From Mactromeris polynyma (Eukaryota > Mollusca > Bivalvia > Venerida > Mactridae), in contig JASFXZ010000071.1 in assembly GCA_032209605.1 (NCBI GenBank), forward strand, positions 682,001 through 746,000: DNA of 64,000 bases, given 5' to 3'. Shown here piece after piece: positions 1 through 11,239 of this stretch. A program made the position numbers and the translations under genes. Position 1 is the stretch's first letter. The number at the start of each line of letters is the position of its first letter. The notes under the pieces were generated by a model that did no database searches, was not told the DNA's origin, and saw only the letters and a list, made by a program, of their open reading frames with translations.

Positions 1-28
1 ATCCACCAAACCTGAGATTTCTTCAATC

Positions 29-1105
29 CTGAGTGTAAGTGCTGAGTGTAAGTAATGAGTGTTGAGTGTAAGTACTGAGTGCTGAGTGTAAGTGCTGAGT
101 GTAAGTGCTGAGTGTAAGTGATGAGTGTAAGTACTGAGTGTAAGTGCTGAGTGTAAATGATGAGTGTAAGTACTGAGTGTAATTGATGAGTGTAAGTACT
201 GAGTGTAAGTGATGAGTGTAAGTGCTGAGTGTAAGTGCTGAGTGTAAGTGATGAGTGTAAGTACTGAGTGTAAGTGATGAGTGTAAGTACTGAGTGTAAG
301 TGATGAGTGTAAGTACTGAGTGTAAGTGATGAGTGTAAGTGATGAGTGTAAGTACTGAGTGTAAGTGATGAGTGTAAGTACTGAGTGTAAGTGATGAGTG
401 TAAGTACTGAGTGTAAGTGATGAGTGTAAGTGATGAGTGTAAGTACTGAGTGTAAGTGATGAGTGTAAGTACTGAGTGTAAGTACTGAGTGTAAGTGATG
501 AGTGTAAGTGCTGAGTGTAAGTGCTGAGTGTAAGTACTGAGTGTAAGTACTGAGTGTAAGTGATGAGTGTAAGTGATGAGTGTAAGTACTGAGTGTAAGT
601 ACTGAGTGTAAGTGCTGAGTGTAAGTGCTGAGTGTAAGTACTGAGTGTAAGTGCTGAGTGTAAGTGCTGAGTGTAAGTACTGAGTGTAAGTACTGAGTGT
701 AAGTGATGAGTGTAAGTACTGAGTGTAAGTACTGAGTGTAAGTGATGAGTGTAAGTGATGAGTGTAAGTGCTGAGTGTAAGTAATGAGTGTAAGTGCTGA
801 GTGTAAGTGCTGAGTGTAAGTACCGAGTGTAGGTACTGAGTGTAAGTACTGAGTGAAAGCACCGAGTGTAAGTGATGAGTGTAAGTACTGAGTGTAAGTA
901 CTGAGTATAAGTGATGAGTGTAAGTACTGAGTGTAAGTGCTGAGTGTAAGTGCTGAGTGTAAGTACCGAGTGTAAGTGCTGAGTGTAAGTGATGAGTGTA
1001 AGTAATGAGTGTAAGTGCTGAGTGTAAGTACCGAGTGTAAGTACCGAGTGTAAGTGCTGAGTGTAAGTACTGAGTGTAAGTGCTGAGTGAAAGTGTAAGT
1101 ATTGA
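29..1105. repeat. 13-bp minisatellite, about 82 units
   Basis: Head-to-tail units of 13 bp, consensus TGAGTGTAAGTAC with frequent variants at the last two bases (AC, GA, GC). Three units make 39 bp, so long repetitive open frames arise on the minus strand; these are artefacts of periodicity. The core GTAAGT in each plus-strand unit equals the consensus 5' splice-site core. Edges are judged by eye: the array decays after 1090 into AAGTGTAAGTATTG. Confidence 0.95.
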
Positions 1106-2369
1106 TTATACTCCCGGGCCCTGGTTTGCAGTTCCGGGAATTTTGAAGGAAAGTTATGATGTAGTGTTTTAGAATGTGTCTGTATTAAGGCATTGACGTA
1201 CCTTTTCAAAATGACTTGAAAACTATGCAAGATACCTTCTTTTTAAGACGATTTTTCATACAGGAAAATAATTAAATAATGTTCATAGGTAAAAAGTTTA
1301 CATTGTGATTGTTGTACCCAAATTGGCCTTTTATTGAAAATGGATAAATGAACAGTAGAAAAGTTGGTGGTGCGATTCTATTTATACAGAGTATATATGT
1401 ATTCCCCATTCAAATCAATTTGTGACAGCAGGAGATTATCACGAGTTCTCTACATTTATCTCTTTATATATATATAATCTATAGAATGGATAGGGGAGAT
1501 AACTCTAGAGGGGATAAAGTATTTGTAACCACAACAACTGTGATTTGTAACAAGCCCTGCGTTCAGCAAAGGAGTTTGCGGCTGACGTCTGCAATTTGGA
1601 TCCGCACATGCAGTGAATGCGATACAGTTGGCCAGGGATACAAAACAGAACAGTTCCGTAACGTGAGCTACTGTTAGCCGTAACTGAATGCAGGGCAATG
1701 TCCACAATCCGTGAGTCATAGTCACTATTTGTTTTATTGAGAATCAAGTTCTGCCAACTAATCACTCTCGATGACCGCTTGCATGGCTACTAATCACTAC
1801 TCAACGCGAAGTGTTTATGACTTGTATATAAAGCGTGTTTTGACAATAGCGAGGTACTTATAACTCATTAGGCTGGTATGTAAGTATACTGTGTACTGAA
1901 TGTGTTGTATTTTATACCATATACATGTAAGTACATACATCGAAACTGCATGAGTCAAACTAAAACTGGTTATTTTGCGGTTATGAATTAATGTCAGTGA
2001 CCGTAAAAATCGTCTCATGAACGCATGTAAGCATACCGTGCAGTATATTAACTTTTAATGTTTCCTAGATATACAGAAATTGCAAATATATAAGAAAAGT
2101 AAAAGTTTAGAAATGCCAGTTTATCGCGTTTTATTTATATATTTTACGACTGCACGACTTGGTAAACACATTGTATGAGTCATTGCAGATTATTAATTTC
2201 CTGTCGTTTCGGGAATTTCCCAATCGATAGTCTAGATAACAACAAAACTGAGGTGATAAGAAACGACCTTGCGCCTTATCGAAAATGACGTCACAATACA
2301 TAGTGAATCAAAGTTCAATCTTACGTTTCAACCTCTCCAGAGCGGACCTCTCTTGAGAAACAGCCTCTC
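1106..2369. other. Intergenic, with repeat fragments
   Basis: No convincing gene. Around 1420-1530 is a palindromic motif (GGAGATAACTCTAGAGGGG and its near complement) that recurs at 35660-35730. Around 1595-1700 is a segment with an inverted relative at 43325-43440. Short open frames on both strands here lie inside these repeats and resemble no protein I recognise. Confidence 0.5.
1595..1700 (+). repeat. Dispersed repeat, inverted relative at 43.3 kb
   Basis: The stretch containing GGGATACAAAACAGAAC and CTGTTAGCCGTAACTGAATG matches the reverse complement of 43325-43440 with scattered mismatches. This is a two-copy interspersed repeat of unknown class. No terminal structure or target duplication was recognised. 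Confidence 0.55.
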
Positions 2370-2762
2370 TACTACATAGCAACTACAGAACAACTACAGA
2401 GCAACTACAGAGCAACTACCGAGCAACTACATAGCAACTACAGAGCAACTACAGAGCAACTACTTAGCAACTACAGAGCAACTACATAGCAACTACAGAG
2501 CAACTACATAGCAACTACATAGCAACTACAGAGCAACTACAGAGCAACTACAGAGCAACTACTTAGCAACTACAGAGCAACTACAAAGCAACTACAGAGC
2601 AACTACAGAGCAACTACATAGCAACTACAGAGCAACTACAGAGTAACAACCTCTCAACTACAGAGCAACTACATAGCAACTACAGAGCAACTACAGAGCA
2701 ACTACAGAGCAACTACAGAGCAACTACAGAGCAACAACCTCTCAACTACAGAGCAACTACAG
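2370..2762. repeat. 11-bp minisatellite, about 35 units
   Basis: Tandem copies of AGCAACTACAG, with AT or TT replacing the AG in some units. A variant segment, AACAACCTCTCAACTACAG, breaks the phase near 2645 and again near 2732. The same CCTCTC motif occurs just before the array, so the array probably grew from adjacent unique sequence. Confidence 0.93.
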
Positions 2763-2902
2763 CCGAAATTGGCGTATCCGAAGGGACATAACTGTGAAAA
2801 GGTTGCATTGTTTATACAAATACCTCTATCCACGATTGCGGTACAGACATTGTGCTGCTTTGAATCAATCAGAAGTCAGTGACTTGGACAAACCAATACC
2901 GA

Positions 2903-3145
2903 GGTCTTATTCACAAACATTTTAAGACTGAAACTCAGACGGTAGATTTGCAAATATAATATTTACCAGCCTTTAGTTTTTATTAAATACAAACGAATGA
3001 AATTTTGTCTGGATAATTATTGTTACCCACTGCACACGTTTGGCAATTTGTGTTAAAATCTATATTGATATAACTAAGTAGCAGCAAAAAGAGCATTTTA
3101 TAATATAAAGCCCGAGTTCCAGTCTTAAAATGTTTTTGAATAAGG
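2903..3145. mobile_element. MITE-like element with about 33-bp TIRs (copy 1)
   Basis: The left end (GGTCTTATTCACAAACATTT, continuing to about 2936) is an imperfect inverted copy of the right end at about 3112-3145. The same termini bound a second copy at 47085-47316. The interior has no transposase. No target-site duplication could be fixed, so the superfamily is left open. Confidence 0.7.
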
Positions 3146-3665
3146 CATTTGATGTCTTTGAAGGCAACGTACTCGTAACCAGGGCAAGTCTCGAACCGCA
3201 ACGTATGGTATAAGCAGTCGACATTTAATTGATTGTTCACTGTCGTCAGCTTTCCAATCTAGATTAAATACAACAGCGCAATACAGATATGCAATTGAGA
3301 ATATGAACTACCCAAAGCCTATAAACCGGATTTTTGTATTTGCCGTGAATGCAAAATTGTACTTATTCATATTCTATTGAATGTTTACATTGATCGCATT
3401 CGATCGCTCTACCGATAATATCATATCATAATACATATGTACCTCAAATTAAAACATGATGTGTGTATTTATTGGTTACAACGCGGTATGAATTAGAATC
3501 TATCAATGTTCAATGCACACATTAAGTATGAAAGATCAATACATATTTTAACGTCTGTTATGTGCAATTGTATGTATTGTATTTATATTCACATTTATAT
3601 TTAGTTATTGGTGTAGTTTAGGAAATAATGTTTGCCTCACTCAATTTCAAAATTACTCAAAACTA
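3146..3665. other. Intergenic, nothing recognised
   Basis: AT-rich sequence without a supported gene or RNA on either strand. It lies between the MITE-like element and the dispersed repeat that starts near 3666. Confidence 0.4.
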
Positions 3666-3800
3666 CTAATCTTTACCCTTGCACCTCCTCAGTGCCTGAT
3701 GTTTTGTTGACTGTTGTTTTTTTCAGGGGTTTGTGAGGGGAGGCCTTGTCTAATGTATGTGGCATTCACTGTAGCAACTTATTCTCTTTTTTATAGAAAA
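3666..3800 (+). repeat. Dispersed repeat, inverted relative at 63.1 kb
   Basis: The stretch from ACCCTTGCACCTCCTCAGTG through GGGGAGGCCTTGTCTAATGT matches the reverse complement of about 63075-63215. The open frames over both copies translate to similar peptides only because the DNA is related; indels and lack of a known domain argue against a gene. Confidence 0.55.
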
Positions 3801-3982
3801 CTGGATCATCTTTATTACGGCCGATTAGACAATGTGATGAAATTATTAACAATGTTTGCCGTAAGAAAAATTAAATTATATTTTTGGTCTGTGTCACAAT
3901 TTGAACAACAAAATATATTTTATATTGTTTACTTTTCAAATAATTATGGCAAAAGCTTACTAGTGTATTAGAAATTACAGGA

Positions 3983-5154
3983 AATCAAAGCACAAAAGTG
4001 CTGTGGGACGGTACCACTCGTCTCTGTAGCCAAGCTGGCAACTCGTTGCATACAAGTTTCTGTTTTGTAACTAGACAGTTTTATAATATCAAAGTATGTG
4101 TAAATAGGTAAGATGGTTTGCATAGAATATGAAACAAAACTAAACATAAGACAGAAATGCAAAAAAGAATAAAAATTATTGACAAATAGTAAACATTTTT
4201 TCCAAAAGATCTTCAATCCGACTTGTTCTAGAAATGCTAGATTTTCAAACCGAAATAAAGAAAAATGGTCTGTAATAATGGTAGAACCTTAAAACTGTAA
4301 AACAAGTGAAATGTTTGTGACGATTTTAAATAAATTAAATACAAAGGTATCAGACCCTTTATGTAACGTTTGTGGATATTTAATTATAAGATGACATATT
4401 AAATTATATCAGCACGGACTTAGAGTAAAATCAGTATGACCAGGCATAAAGTTATGATATTACTAGCTTGCCATAGGTTATGAGTTATCTTGCTGTAGTG
4501 GGGTATTTTCCAATTAATTTTCCAAGCACAGAGTGAGGTGTACGTAGAAAGATGACACCGATAATTTTCGTAGTCGTGCGCAACGAGACCATATATATGA
4601 TAAATCCGAAACTGTAAACGGTGTCGGCTGTTGTGTATTGAAAATTTTGACAGATACTGTATACATTGAATGATAGCAGAAAAGTAACCAGGTCGTGGTG
4701 GTGTTTTCTTGGTGTGGAATTACTGTGCTAGTGTTGTATTTGAAGACTAGATATTGCAAATAGCTGGAGCCATATTGTGGAGTTCACAATTCCAGTGCAA
4801 ATCTTGTAGTTTTACTATAGAATAAAGAGGGCGAAAAAGCACCGGGCCGACACCAAACAAACTCGTGTGTATTAATACATTGCTTTAAACCCCATCTGAA
4901 CTCCACAGAAACAGCTAATTAGTTCACAAACCACTTTAGCAGGTCACCTTTTCAACATTTCATTTTATTGAAACGTTTATGATATTATTTCGTTAGGTGA
5001 ACATTGGAACTATTTTGTTTGCGTAATAATTAGGCCAATTTAGACGTTTTTGACATGTTACCGGCTTTCAGTCTTTTTCGTGTTTTGAAAACGGGAACCA
5101 ATTGTTGTATGCCTCTCAAATTGCCACTACTATAGACGGTACCTGAGCGGTACC
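3983..5154 (+). repeat. 1.2-kb dispersed repeat, copy 1
   Basis: From AATCAAAGCACAAAAGTGCT to CTGAGCGGTACC this segment aligns by eye almost throughout with 43466-44705 in the same orientation. Relative to copy 2 it carries about 65 extra bases near 4165-4230 and lacks an insertion of about 137 bp. The open frames inside are not shared intact by both copies. The class is not recognised; no terminal repeats were found. Confidence 0.85.
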
Positions 5155-5157
5155 GTC
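5135..5157. repeat. Perfect 9-bp hairpin
   Basis: GACGGTACC, a five-base spacer, then GGTACCGTC. It lies at the end of the 1.2-kb repeat. Copy 2 near 44690-44705 has only the right half, so the hairpin arose or was lost after duplication. Confidence 0.8.
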
Positions 5158-6142
5158 CAAAAAACGGATACTTTTTAACAACAATCGTTAAAAAGGACAG
5201 CATAATAGAGCACCCACATTAAATCTAAAAAGTGCGTTCGAAAGTACACATCTTGAACTATAATACATCTCTGCACACAGTATCTACCTCTATTGGAAAG
5301 TATTTTAATCCAGAGATATTGTTTTAGCCCCTTCTTATTTCAGTGTAAAAAGTTGATATTAAAAACCTCAAAAAGGACAGTGAAGTAAAAATCACAACAC
5401 CATAATATTTACATCATCATAAAGTGAATGGTTTGTTTGCACACGAAAGACACCTTTAACATATTTTGATTTATCACGGTTTAAAGATAATTTTCTTTTA
5501 TAACATAAAGGAAATAACACCCATGTATTATGTTCTATATCCTCTATCTATAAATCATCTATAGGAAGGTGGTCGGATCACAGTGACTCGAAAGTTTGGT
5601 ATGACATATTTCCTTTTACTGCTAGCACGTTCATTGAAATATAAATACACTTTCAGTCATTCATAATTGCAAAATTGCATTTCTATTAATATGGCAATAA
5701 GGTAAAATAACTTATGAATGAAAATTTATAATACTCAGTCAGAAACATTTACAAATTTAGAAAATAATCCATCTGAAACCTTATCTTTCCTAAACTGCCC
5801 ATTTTTTTTTATTTGTGAATAAGATTGTAAGGATGTAATAAATTGTCTGCTCAAATAACAGCAGAGAGTATGTTGTGTGAAATCGAAACTAAACATGACT
5901 TATCAGTTACTATACGATATATTTATACAAATGTGTAAATATCTAACATATATAAATAATATTGCTAGTATGCATTATTTCACAAATGTGGTCTCCTTAA
6001 TTTAATCAATGATGAACGTACGGGTGATTGGTCTTTTATTTAATTACCTTTTAATAAAAACATACGTGTAACAGTAGAAAGTTGGTACAAAATGACACAA
6101 GAGCAAAATAGCTACATTTTAATAGCGTAAACTATATCTAAC
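5158..6142. other. AT-rich sequence, probably intron of the MPEG1-like gene
   Basis: It follows the predicted donor of the MPEG1-like exon on the minus strand. I looked for continuing MACPF coding sequence on the minus strand here and found none. If the gene is intact, its first intron extends at least from 6142 to the left edge of the window. Confidence 0.4.
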
Positions 6143-6625
6143 CTGTATACGTGTTGTCACAGACTTGTCCATATACTGTCTTGATTTGACACTTTCGTAT
6201 TCGTCGGAGAATTTACCGCTGATTCCAACGTGGGACAGGTGTAATCCGGCGTGAATATTCACACCGCGTGAAAGAGTACTCGTATAATTGTCCCAGTGCA
6301 TAATCAGCTCCGCATACGTCTCAACGCTGCTGCTTTTGATAGGTATTGCGTATACGCCGTCGGGAATGAGAAATTTTCCGTCGTCGGTGGTTCTGCATCG
6401 CGAGTAATTTTGCAGCATGATCATACCCATGTCCTTATTACGCAAATTGTCCCATCCACCGCCGGGAAGAACTTCAAAACGTAATCTTGTATCGTTTACG
6501 CCGACGGTACATCGTCGGGGGTCACCTATAGGATACGTCTCCTTTGGTGGCGCCGGAACGTCAACTTGATTCGCCGATGCCAACGAGAAAAGGCAAAATC
6601 CAACAAGAATTAGTACTGTCCGCAT
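6143..6625 (-). CDS. MPEG1: MPEG1/perforin-2-like protein, first coding exon
   Basis: Perforin-2 (macrophage-expressed gene 1) is a transmembrane MACPF pore-forming protein that acts in endosomes and phagosomes against engulfed microbes and is common in molluscs. The exon encodes 161 residues. Residues 1-18 form a hydrophobic signal peptide. Then comes the family's amino-terminal region with PIGDPRRC (C39), the glycine-rich LPGGGWDNLRNKDMG (54-67), C77, and N-glycosylation sequons at N44, N73 and N113. ATG at 6625 is chosen because the longer open frame begins with GTG and the signal peptide starts at this Met. The exon ends in phase 0 at ATACAG|GTTAGA (donor at 6142-6141). The full protein is usually about 700 residues; the rest is not found in the window. 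It may be the 5' end of a gene with a long intron, or an isolated fragment. Confidence 0.85.
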
Positions 6626-6807
6626 ATTTGTCTCAGTTGCTATGTGATGTGCCACACAAGCAATCCAACTGTCATCTGCTTGCGAATTATGAGCGGTGAT
6701 ACTTTTAATAAAAAAATCGACCCGGAAGTTTTATCAACTCGTAGTGGAAGATTGTTGAATCGCCACGGAAGAATAATCACAGTCACGAGACAGTACTGCG
6801 GCTGTTT

Positions 6808-6818
6808 GATATATACAT
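6808..6818 (-). promoter_or_regulatory. Possible TATA box of the MPEG1-like gene
   Basis: On the minus strand, TATGTATATATC lies about 185 bases upstream of the chosen ATG. A start site about 30 bases downstream would give a 5' leader of roughly 150 bases without an intron. Position is the only evidence. Confidence 0.3.
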
Positions 6819-6829
6819 AAATGGAGATA

Positions 6830-7289
6830 ACAAAACACTACACAAGATATGTTGTCAAAAAACCCGAACAAATAAACAGAAGAAATTTATAACGCTATAA
6901 AAAACCATCTGTTTGAACCACAAGTCACTGCAGACGTTAGTGTGTAACATACACTCACCTATTGCATTTGGATATTTCAGTACGTGAGATGGATCACAAA
7001 TCGAGATACTGCGTAAAAACCCAAAACAACTAATGGGTTTTTTCCAAACGAGCGATATCAGGAGAAACATGCATTGGTATTGGAAACAGTTGACAACAGT
7101 TTACACTATTAAGTTCTTTACACAATCCTCATTACCACATTACACAAATATAAGTTGGATGAATTGGCCTCATTATTTAAAGGAACGCAAAAAATGAAAT
7201 AAGCATGCTTGAAAATACAATTAAAATGTGAGAATTTGCAACTGTTCGTTTAGTTTGAACTTCTTTATTTATCATCAATTGTGAAACAT
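6830..7289. other. Intergenic, nothing recognised
   Basis: AT-rich flank upstream of the MPEG1-like exon. Short minus-strand open frames show no family resemblance. Confidence 0.4.
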
Positions 7290-7450
7290 AACTAACATTA
7301 TTCACTCTCGATGAGGGCTTCTTCGTGGCCAACCAGTACGTGCGTCTAATTAAGGGATTACGAAGTCCATGTTCAAGGTGGGATTCAAACCAACGTCGTT
7401 CGAATCAGGATTCAGGCGCACGACTCCTCGACAACTCTGACCCCTGGCTT
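7290..7450 (-). mobile_element. tRNA-derived SINE, degenerate
   Basis: On the minus strand the head (about 7450-7360) has an A-box-like GAGTTGTCGAGGAGTCGTGC and a B-box-like GGTTTGAATCCC. The body contains GTACTGGTTGGCC, shared with the SINE at 13.8 kb. It is too divergent at the acceptor stem to be a functional tRNA gene. Confidence 0.55.
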
Positions 7451-7569
7451 CAACAAGAGGGATTCAACCAAGGGATTTAGAAGACTACTGTATATGCTTT
7501 TAACTCGCAGTAAATTGCCAGTTTTCATCTATCAGTCTGAATGATTATTTGGTTAACGATATAGGCATA

Positions 7570-7747
7570 CAGTAAAACCTCACTTAAAGACCACCTCAAT
7601 AATAAGACCACCTCAATAATAAGACTTAAATTTTCAAGTCCATTTTCACCATTTTGTTCTTTATTCAACCTCAATATTAAGACCACCGCAATAAAAATAC
7701 CAGTTTTCTAGGGTCCCAATGGTGGTCTTATTATTGACGTTTTAGTG
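7570..7747 (+). mobile_element. pogo/Tigger-like MITE, 178 bp (copy A)
   Basis: It starts CAGTAAAACCTC and ends with the imperfect complement GACGTTTTAGTG, bounded by TA dinucleotides at 7568-7569 and 7748-7749. CAGT-type termini with TA duplication are typical of pogo/Tigger relatives of Tc1/mariner. The interior repeats GACCACCTCAATAATAA several times. It has no coding capacity and must have been mobilised in trans. A second 178-bp copy lies inverted at 11010-11187. Confidence 0.8.
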
Positions 7748-7749
7748 TA

Positions 7750-8820
7750 TTACCCTAAACACGCAGCAAGCATTTTCTCCTTCTTGGTTTGCGGAAGTGA
7801 TAAAACAAAACGGGGAAGTCCCTCGCTTTTACGTCCTTCTATTCTCCACGCCATTAAAACAGCAACTACTTAAAGTGGCGTTGGTTGGTCCCGGGTGTTA
7901 AATTATGTAAAGTTATCATTGAGTAAATACAAGTTTAAACCGAGTTATTAAGCTATGATACAATTTTTCTCATGTCGTTATTGATTAAGTTACGAAACTT
8001 GTTGTTGCACACTGAAATGCAATCACTGCTATATTACTGGTCTACGTTCTATTTTTGTTTTCAAATGGTTGTCATAGTGATAGTGTAATTATACTAGCTC
8101 TAACTTATGTTTATAGTGACACCCCATCACGTCACAATCTCAGCATTTCAGAAAATTATGCTAATCTCTATTACAAATTGATATAAACGCAAATTTTGTC
8201 CTGTGAAACTTTATATACACTGGTTTACTTCTGTTGTCTCGTTCTTAATTAATCATGTTGAGCCACTCTTTTTATTTTATTTTTATTTTTTTATGTAATA
8301 CATAAATTGAGAATTATAAAGGTTATTGCTGTTGTTGTTGGTTACAGTACCTAAAAGATAAAAAGATAAAAAAAAATTTTTATACTTTTATTTCCTCCAT
8401 GCATGGAGAGCAGGACAATACAAAACAATGTAGTAAACAAATAAATCATCAACAAATCATCTTGAGTCATAATACAGGTTAGAATTTAGAAATAAACCGG
8501 TGAATACTAAGGGATGTCGACAGAAGTATAGAAATCCGTACATGTGAGACACACGTGTAAATGGTCTACAAATATCTTAAAAAATCGAAAGTATTTTAGC
8601 CTTACAATACACCGTACTGAAACGCGATTTAAGTGTCTAATACAAAATATAGGAGATTGTTGCGTTTTAAATGGTGTTAAGTGTATTTCAGCATTCAAGT
8701 AACAAGTAATGTAGCTTGAATGTTTCGCTCATACACGAATTAGGTTACTCAAACACTTGAACGAAATCATTATATACTTGACTATTGTCATTGTAAAAAC
8801 ATGTGATGAGTCATGATATT
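7750..8820. other. Intergenic, low-complexity AT tracts
   Basis: It contains runs such as TTTTATTTTATTTTTATT near 8265-8293 and AAAAAGATAAAAAAAAAT near 8356. No supported gene or structured repeat was seen. Confidence 0.4.
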
Positions 8821-9720
8821 TCATGATATATACTGGTCAAAAAGGCAAACCCGCCATTGGTAGCTTAGTCCCGGTACGAGTTGTCGTTCGTGTCATATTA
8901 ATGAAATGTTTGACTAGTTATTTAAAATGAATATAACTTAGAAGAGAAGACGAGTTATCTGCCCGTATGTGTAAGTTTTTATATTAAATGGACGTAATAT
9001 GTTTATAAATTAGAGTTTGCTTTGATTAGTGTACATCTTGTATAAAATCTCAGTAGAGTGCTATTTATTAACCAAGAACGCATGAATATATTACCTGGAC
9101 CGTTACAGTTCAAAAGAGGTGCATTGAAATGTTTGTAAACTTGAAGGATGAAAAGCCGCGGTTGTGTTTTGATTGAAAAAATAAAACAAACATCAGTTAT
9201 AGTTTTATGTGCACGAATCCTGCGTCGGTGTCGCATTTTTCTGAGAAATGACCCCTAAAAAGTATATGTGTGCGTCCAAGCGGACGCAACTTCATGAAAA
9301 TCATCGAATATTGAAATTTCCTCAGATTGTTTACGGAACAGTGATTTTCCGAAAATGTTCCCTTCACTAAATAATTACAAATGCAGACTTAATCACCGAT
9401 TAAGTACATAAGCGTAGATTCGAATTTTACGATTGTTAATTTTGCAGAGCATAATTTTATACCAGTCCGCTGTTTACTAAAATGACTCAAAGTGTTTTCG
9501 TGATTTCCGAGAATGACTGTGGATGACTTAAATCTTGGCTACTTAAACTTTTGTTTTGTCTGTGAAGCAAATTGGAACATTGCCAAATGCCTGTATATGG
9601 AGGTTGCAGTAAATGATTTATGAGTCAGTCGGGCATGCAGTATAAATCTTCCTGTGATTGTTTAGCGCTATTTTAAATACACACACTCCTTTCTGTTTCA
9701 CATGAAAGTATCCGTTTACA
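8821..9720. other. Intergenic; solitary end of a TACTGGTC-type MITE
   Basis: TACTGGTCAAAAAGGCAAAC followed by CCGCCA at 8831-8857 matches the left terminus of the element at 22546-22781. A matching right end was not found, so this is a partial or decayed copy. The remainder has no recognised gene. Confidence 0.45.
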
Positions 9721-9724
9721 GCCA

Positions 9725-10090
9725 CATTTCAGCTTCAAGATTTAGCGATTTCAACTTCATGATTCCACGACTTCAATTTCACGAATTCAATTTAACGATT
9801 TCACGTCAAGAATTCACAATCATGAATTGGTAAAGTTGAAATCGTGAATTCGTGAAATTGAATTCGTGAATTTATGAAGAAGAAATCGTAAATTCGTTAA
9901 ATTGAAATCTTGAATTCATGTACTCTACTTCTGCATCGGGCGCTCATTCCGATACTTTCACATTCACCTTCATATGAATGTAACGGTAGTGGAATCAAAG
10001 CGCTGTGTGGGAGCGTATAATTCATGAAGGAGAAATCGTGAATTCATGAATTTGAACTGAATTTCTGGAGTCGAATTTGAAAATTCTTGA
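9725..10090. repeat. Degenerate palindromic repeat cluster around GAATTC
   Basis: Many short copies of TTCACGAATTCAATTT-like sequence occur in one orientation (9740-9810), then of the complement AAATTGAATTCGTGAAT (9830-9920), and again near 10020-10080. The two halves can pair to form a long imperfect hairpin. A separate segment at 9938-10010 interrupts it; that segment resembles 25148-25215 around the shared motif ATTCAAAGC or ATCAAAGC. Confidence 0.65.
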
Positions 10091-11009
10091 AGTTGAAATG
10101 TCACCACCAAACAGAGTGTAAATAAACTGTATCTGCAGATTAGAACTTTTTGTGTTTCAGTATAAAGGTAAGGTCTAAAATGTTAACAAAATGCAAGTCA
10201 AGTAAAATTAGTAGTTTTCTCTCTATTTTTTACACTTATGACAAATAATAATCAGTTATACATTGCATAATCACTATTATCAGTGGAACGATGTTTTACT
10301 CAAAAGTCCAAACAAATCATGTATGTCCCCCCAATAATCAGACGTTAAGACCTTGGAGTAACAATGACCTTAACATTTAAAAGTCGACTTGTTTTAAGCA
10401 CAAGAGCATTTCTTTAGTTCATACACATGTTCGCAATTAATCTAACAGCGAGATATACATGTATGTGCATGAATGCAGTTCCTAAAAGTAATACAAATCG
10501 TATGATTATTTTTTTAGAAGTGGAGTTCTCAGAAACTGAGTTGTTATAGTCGCTGTCTTCAAAGCACATGCCCCACTCTGCTGCGGTCTCGAGTCCCACC
10601 CCTGGATGTAGAATATGTGAGGAAGGTCGATGAATCTACCCTCCCCCTACCTAACAGCTGAACATGTCACTACATGAACCCGGCAGTGTATGTGACTTAT
10701 AGCCCCGTTACAAAAAAGAAATATTTGATAAAATGTTTTTTCTGTGAATTTATCAAAATTCCTGTCATTTGTGCACGTAGAATCTCCAAATATTTCGTGG
10801 AGATTACATCGCTAGAGGTCGATTCACAATTGCAAAAATATATCCCACAGCTAACCAACTAAAAGGTATAACATGTTGACAAGTACTTGTTTATACTATG
10901 ATAGTATACTGTCGCATGTTATTTACCTGACACTCGTAGAGTCGTAGTGCCCACACGACGAGAACGCTGATTGGGTCCCAAGTTAGTGACGAAGATAGCA
11001 AGTTTATTA
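10091..11009. other. Intergenic, nothing recognised
   Basis: AT-rich. Small open frames at 10414-10599 (minus) and 10674-10862 (plus) have no detectable family, no splice context and ordinary length for chance. Confidence 0.4.
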
Positions 11010-11187
11010 CAGTAAAACCTCTATAAAAAGACCACCATTGGGACCCTTGAAAACTGGTCTTAATATTGAGGTGGTTTTAATATTGAGGTTGAATAAAGAG
11101 CAAAACAGTGAAAACGGACTTGAAAATGGTATTCTTAATTTTGAGGTGGTCTTACTATTGAGGTGGTCTTTAAGTGAAGTTTTACTG
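11010..11187 (-). mobile_element. pogo/Tigger-like MITE, 178 bp (copy B)
   Basis: The ends are CAGTAAAACCTC and GAAGTTTTACTG, with TA at 11008-11009 and 11188-11189. The interior is the reverse complement of the copy at 7570-7747, including the internal ATTGAGGTGGTC repeats and the tract complementary to AAGACCACCATTGGGACCC. Equal length with intact termini suggests two insertions of one family. Confidence 0.82.
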
Positions 11188-11239
11188 TATTGACTACACG
11201 TACATGGTCACATCTATAGTTTAACGAACGTTAGAAGTA

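Noticed and set aside
23..862. 279-codon minus-strand frame over the 13-bp array
   Set aside because: Purely periodic; the peptide repeat follows from a 39-bp register of a 13-bp unit.
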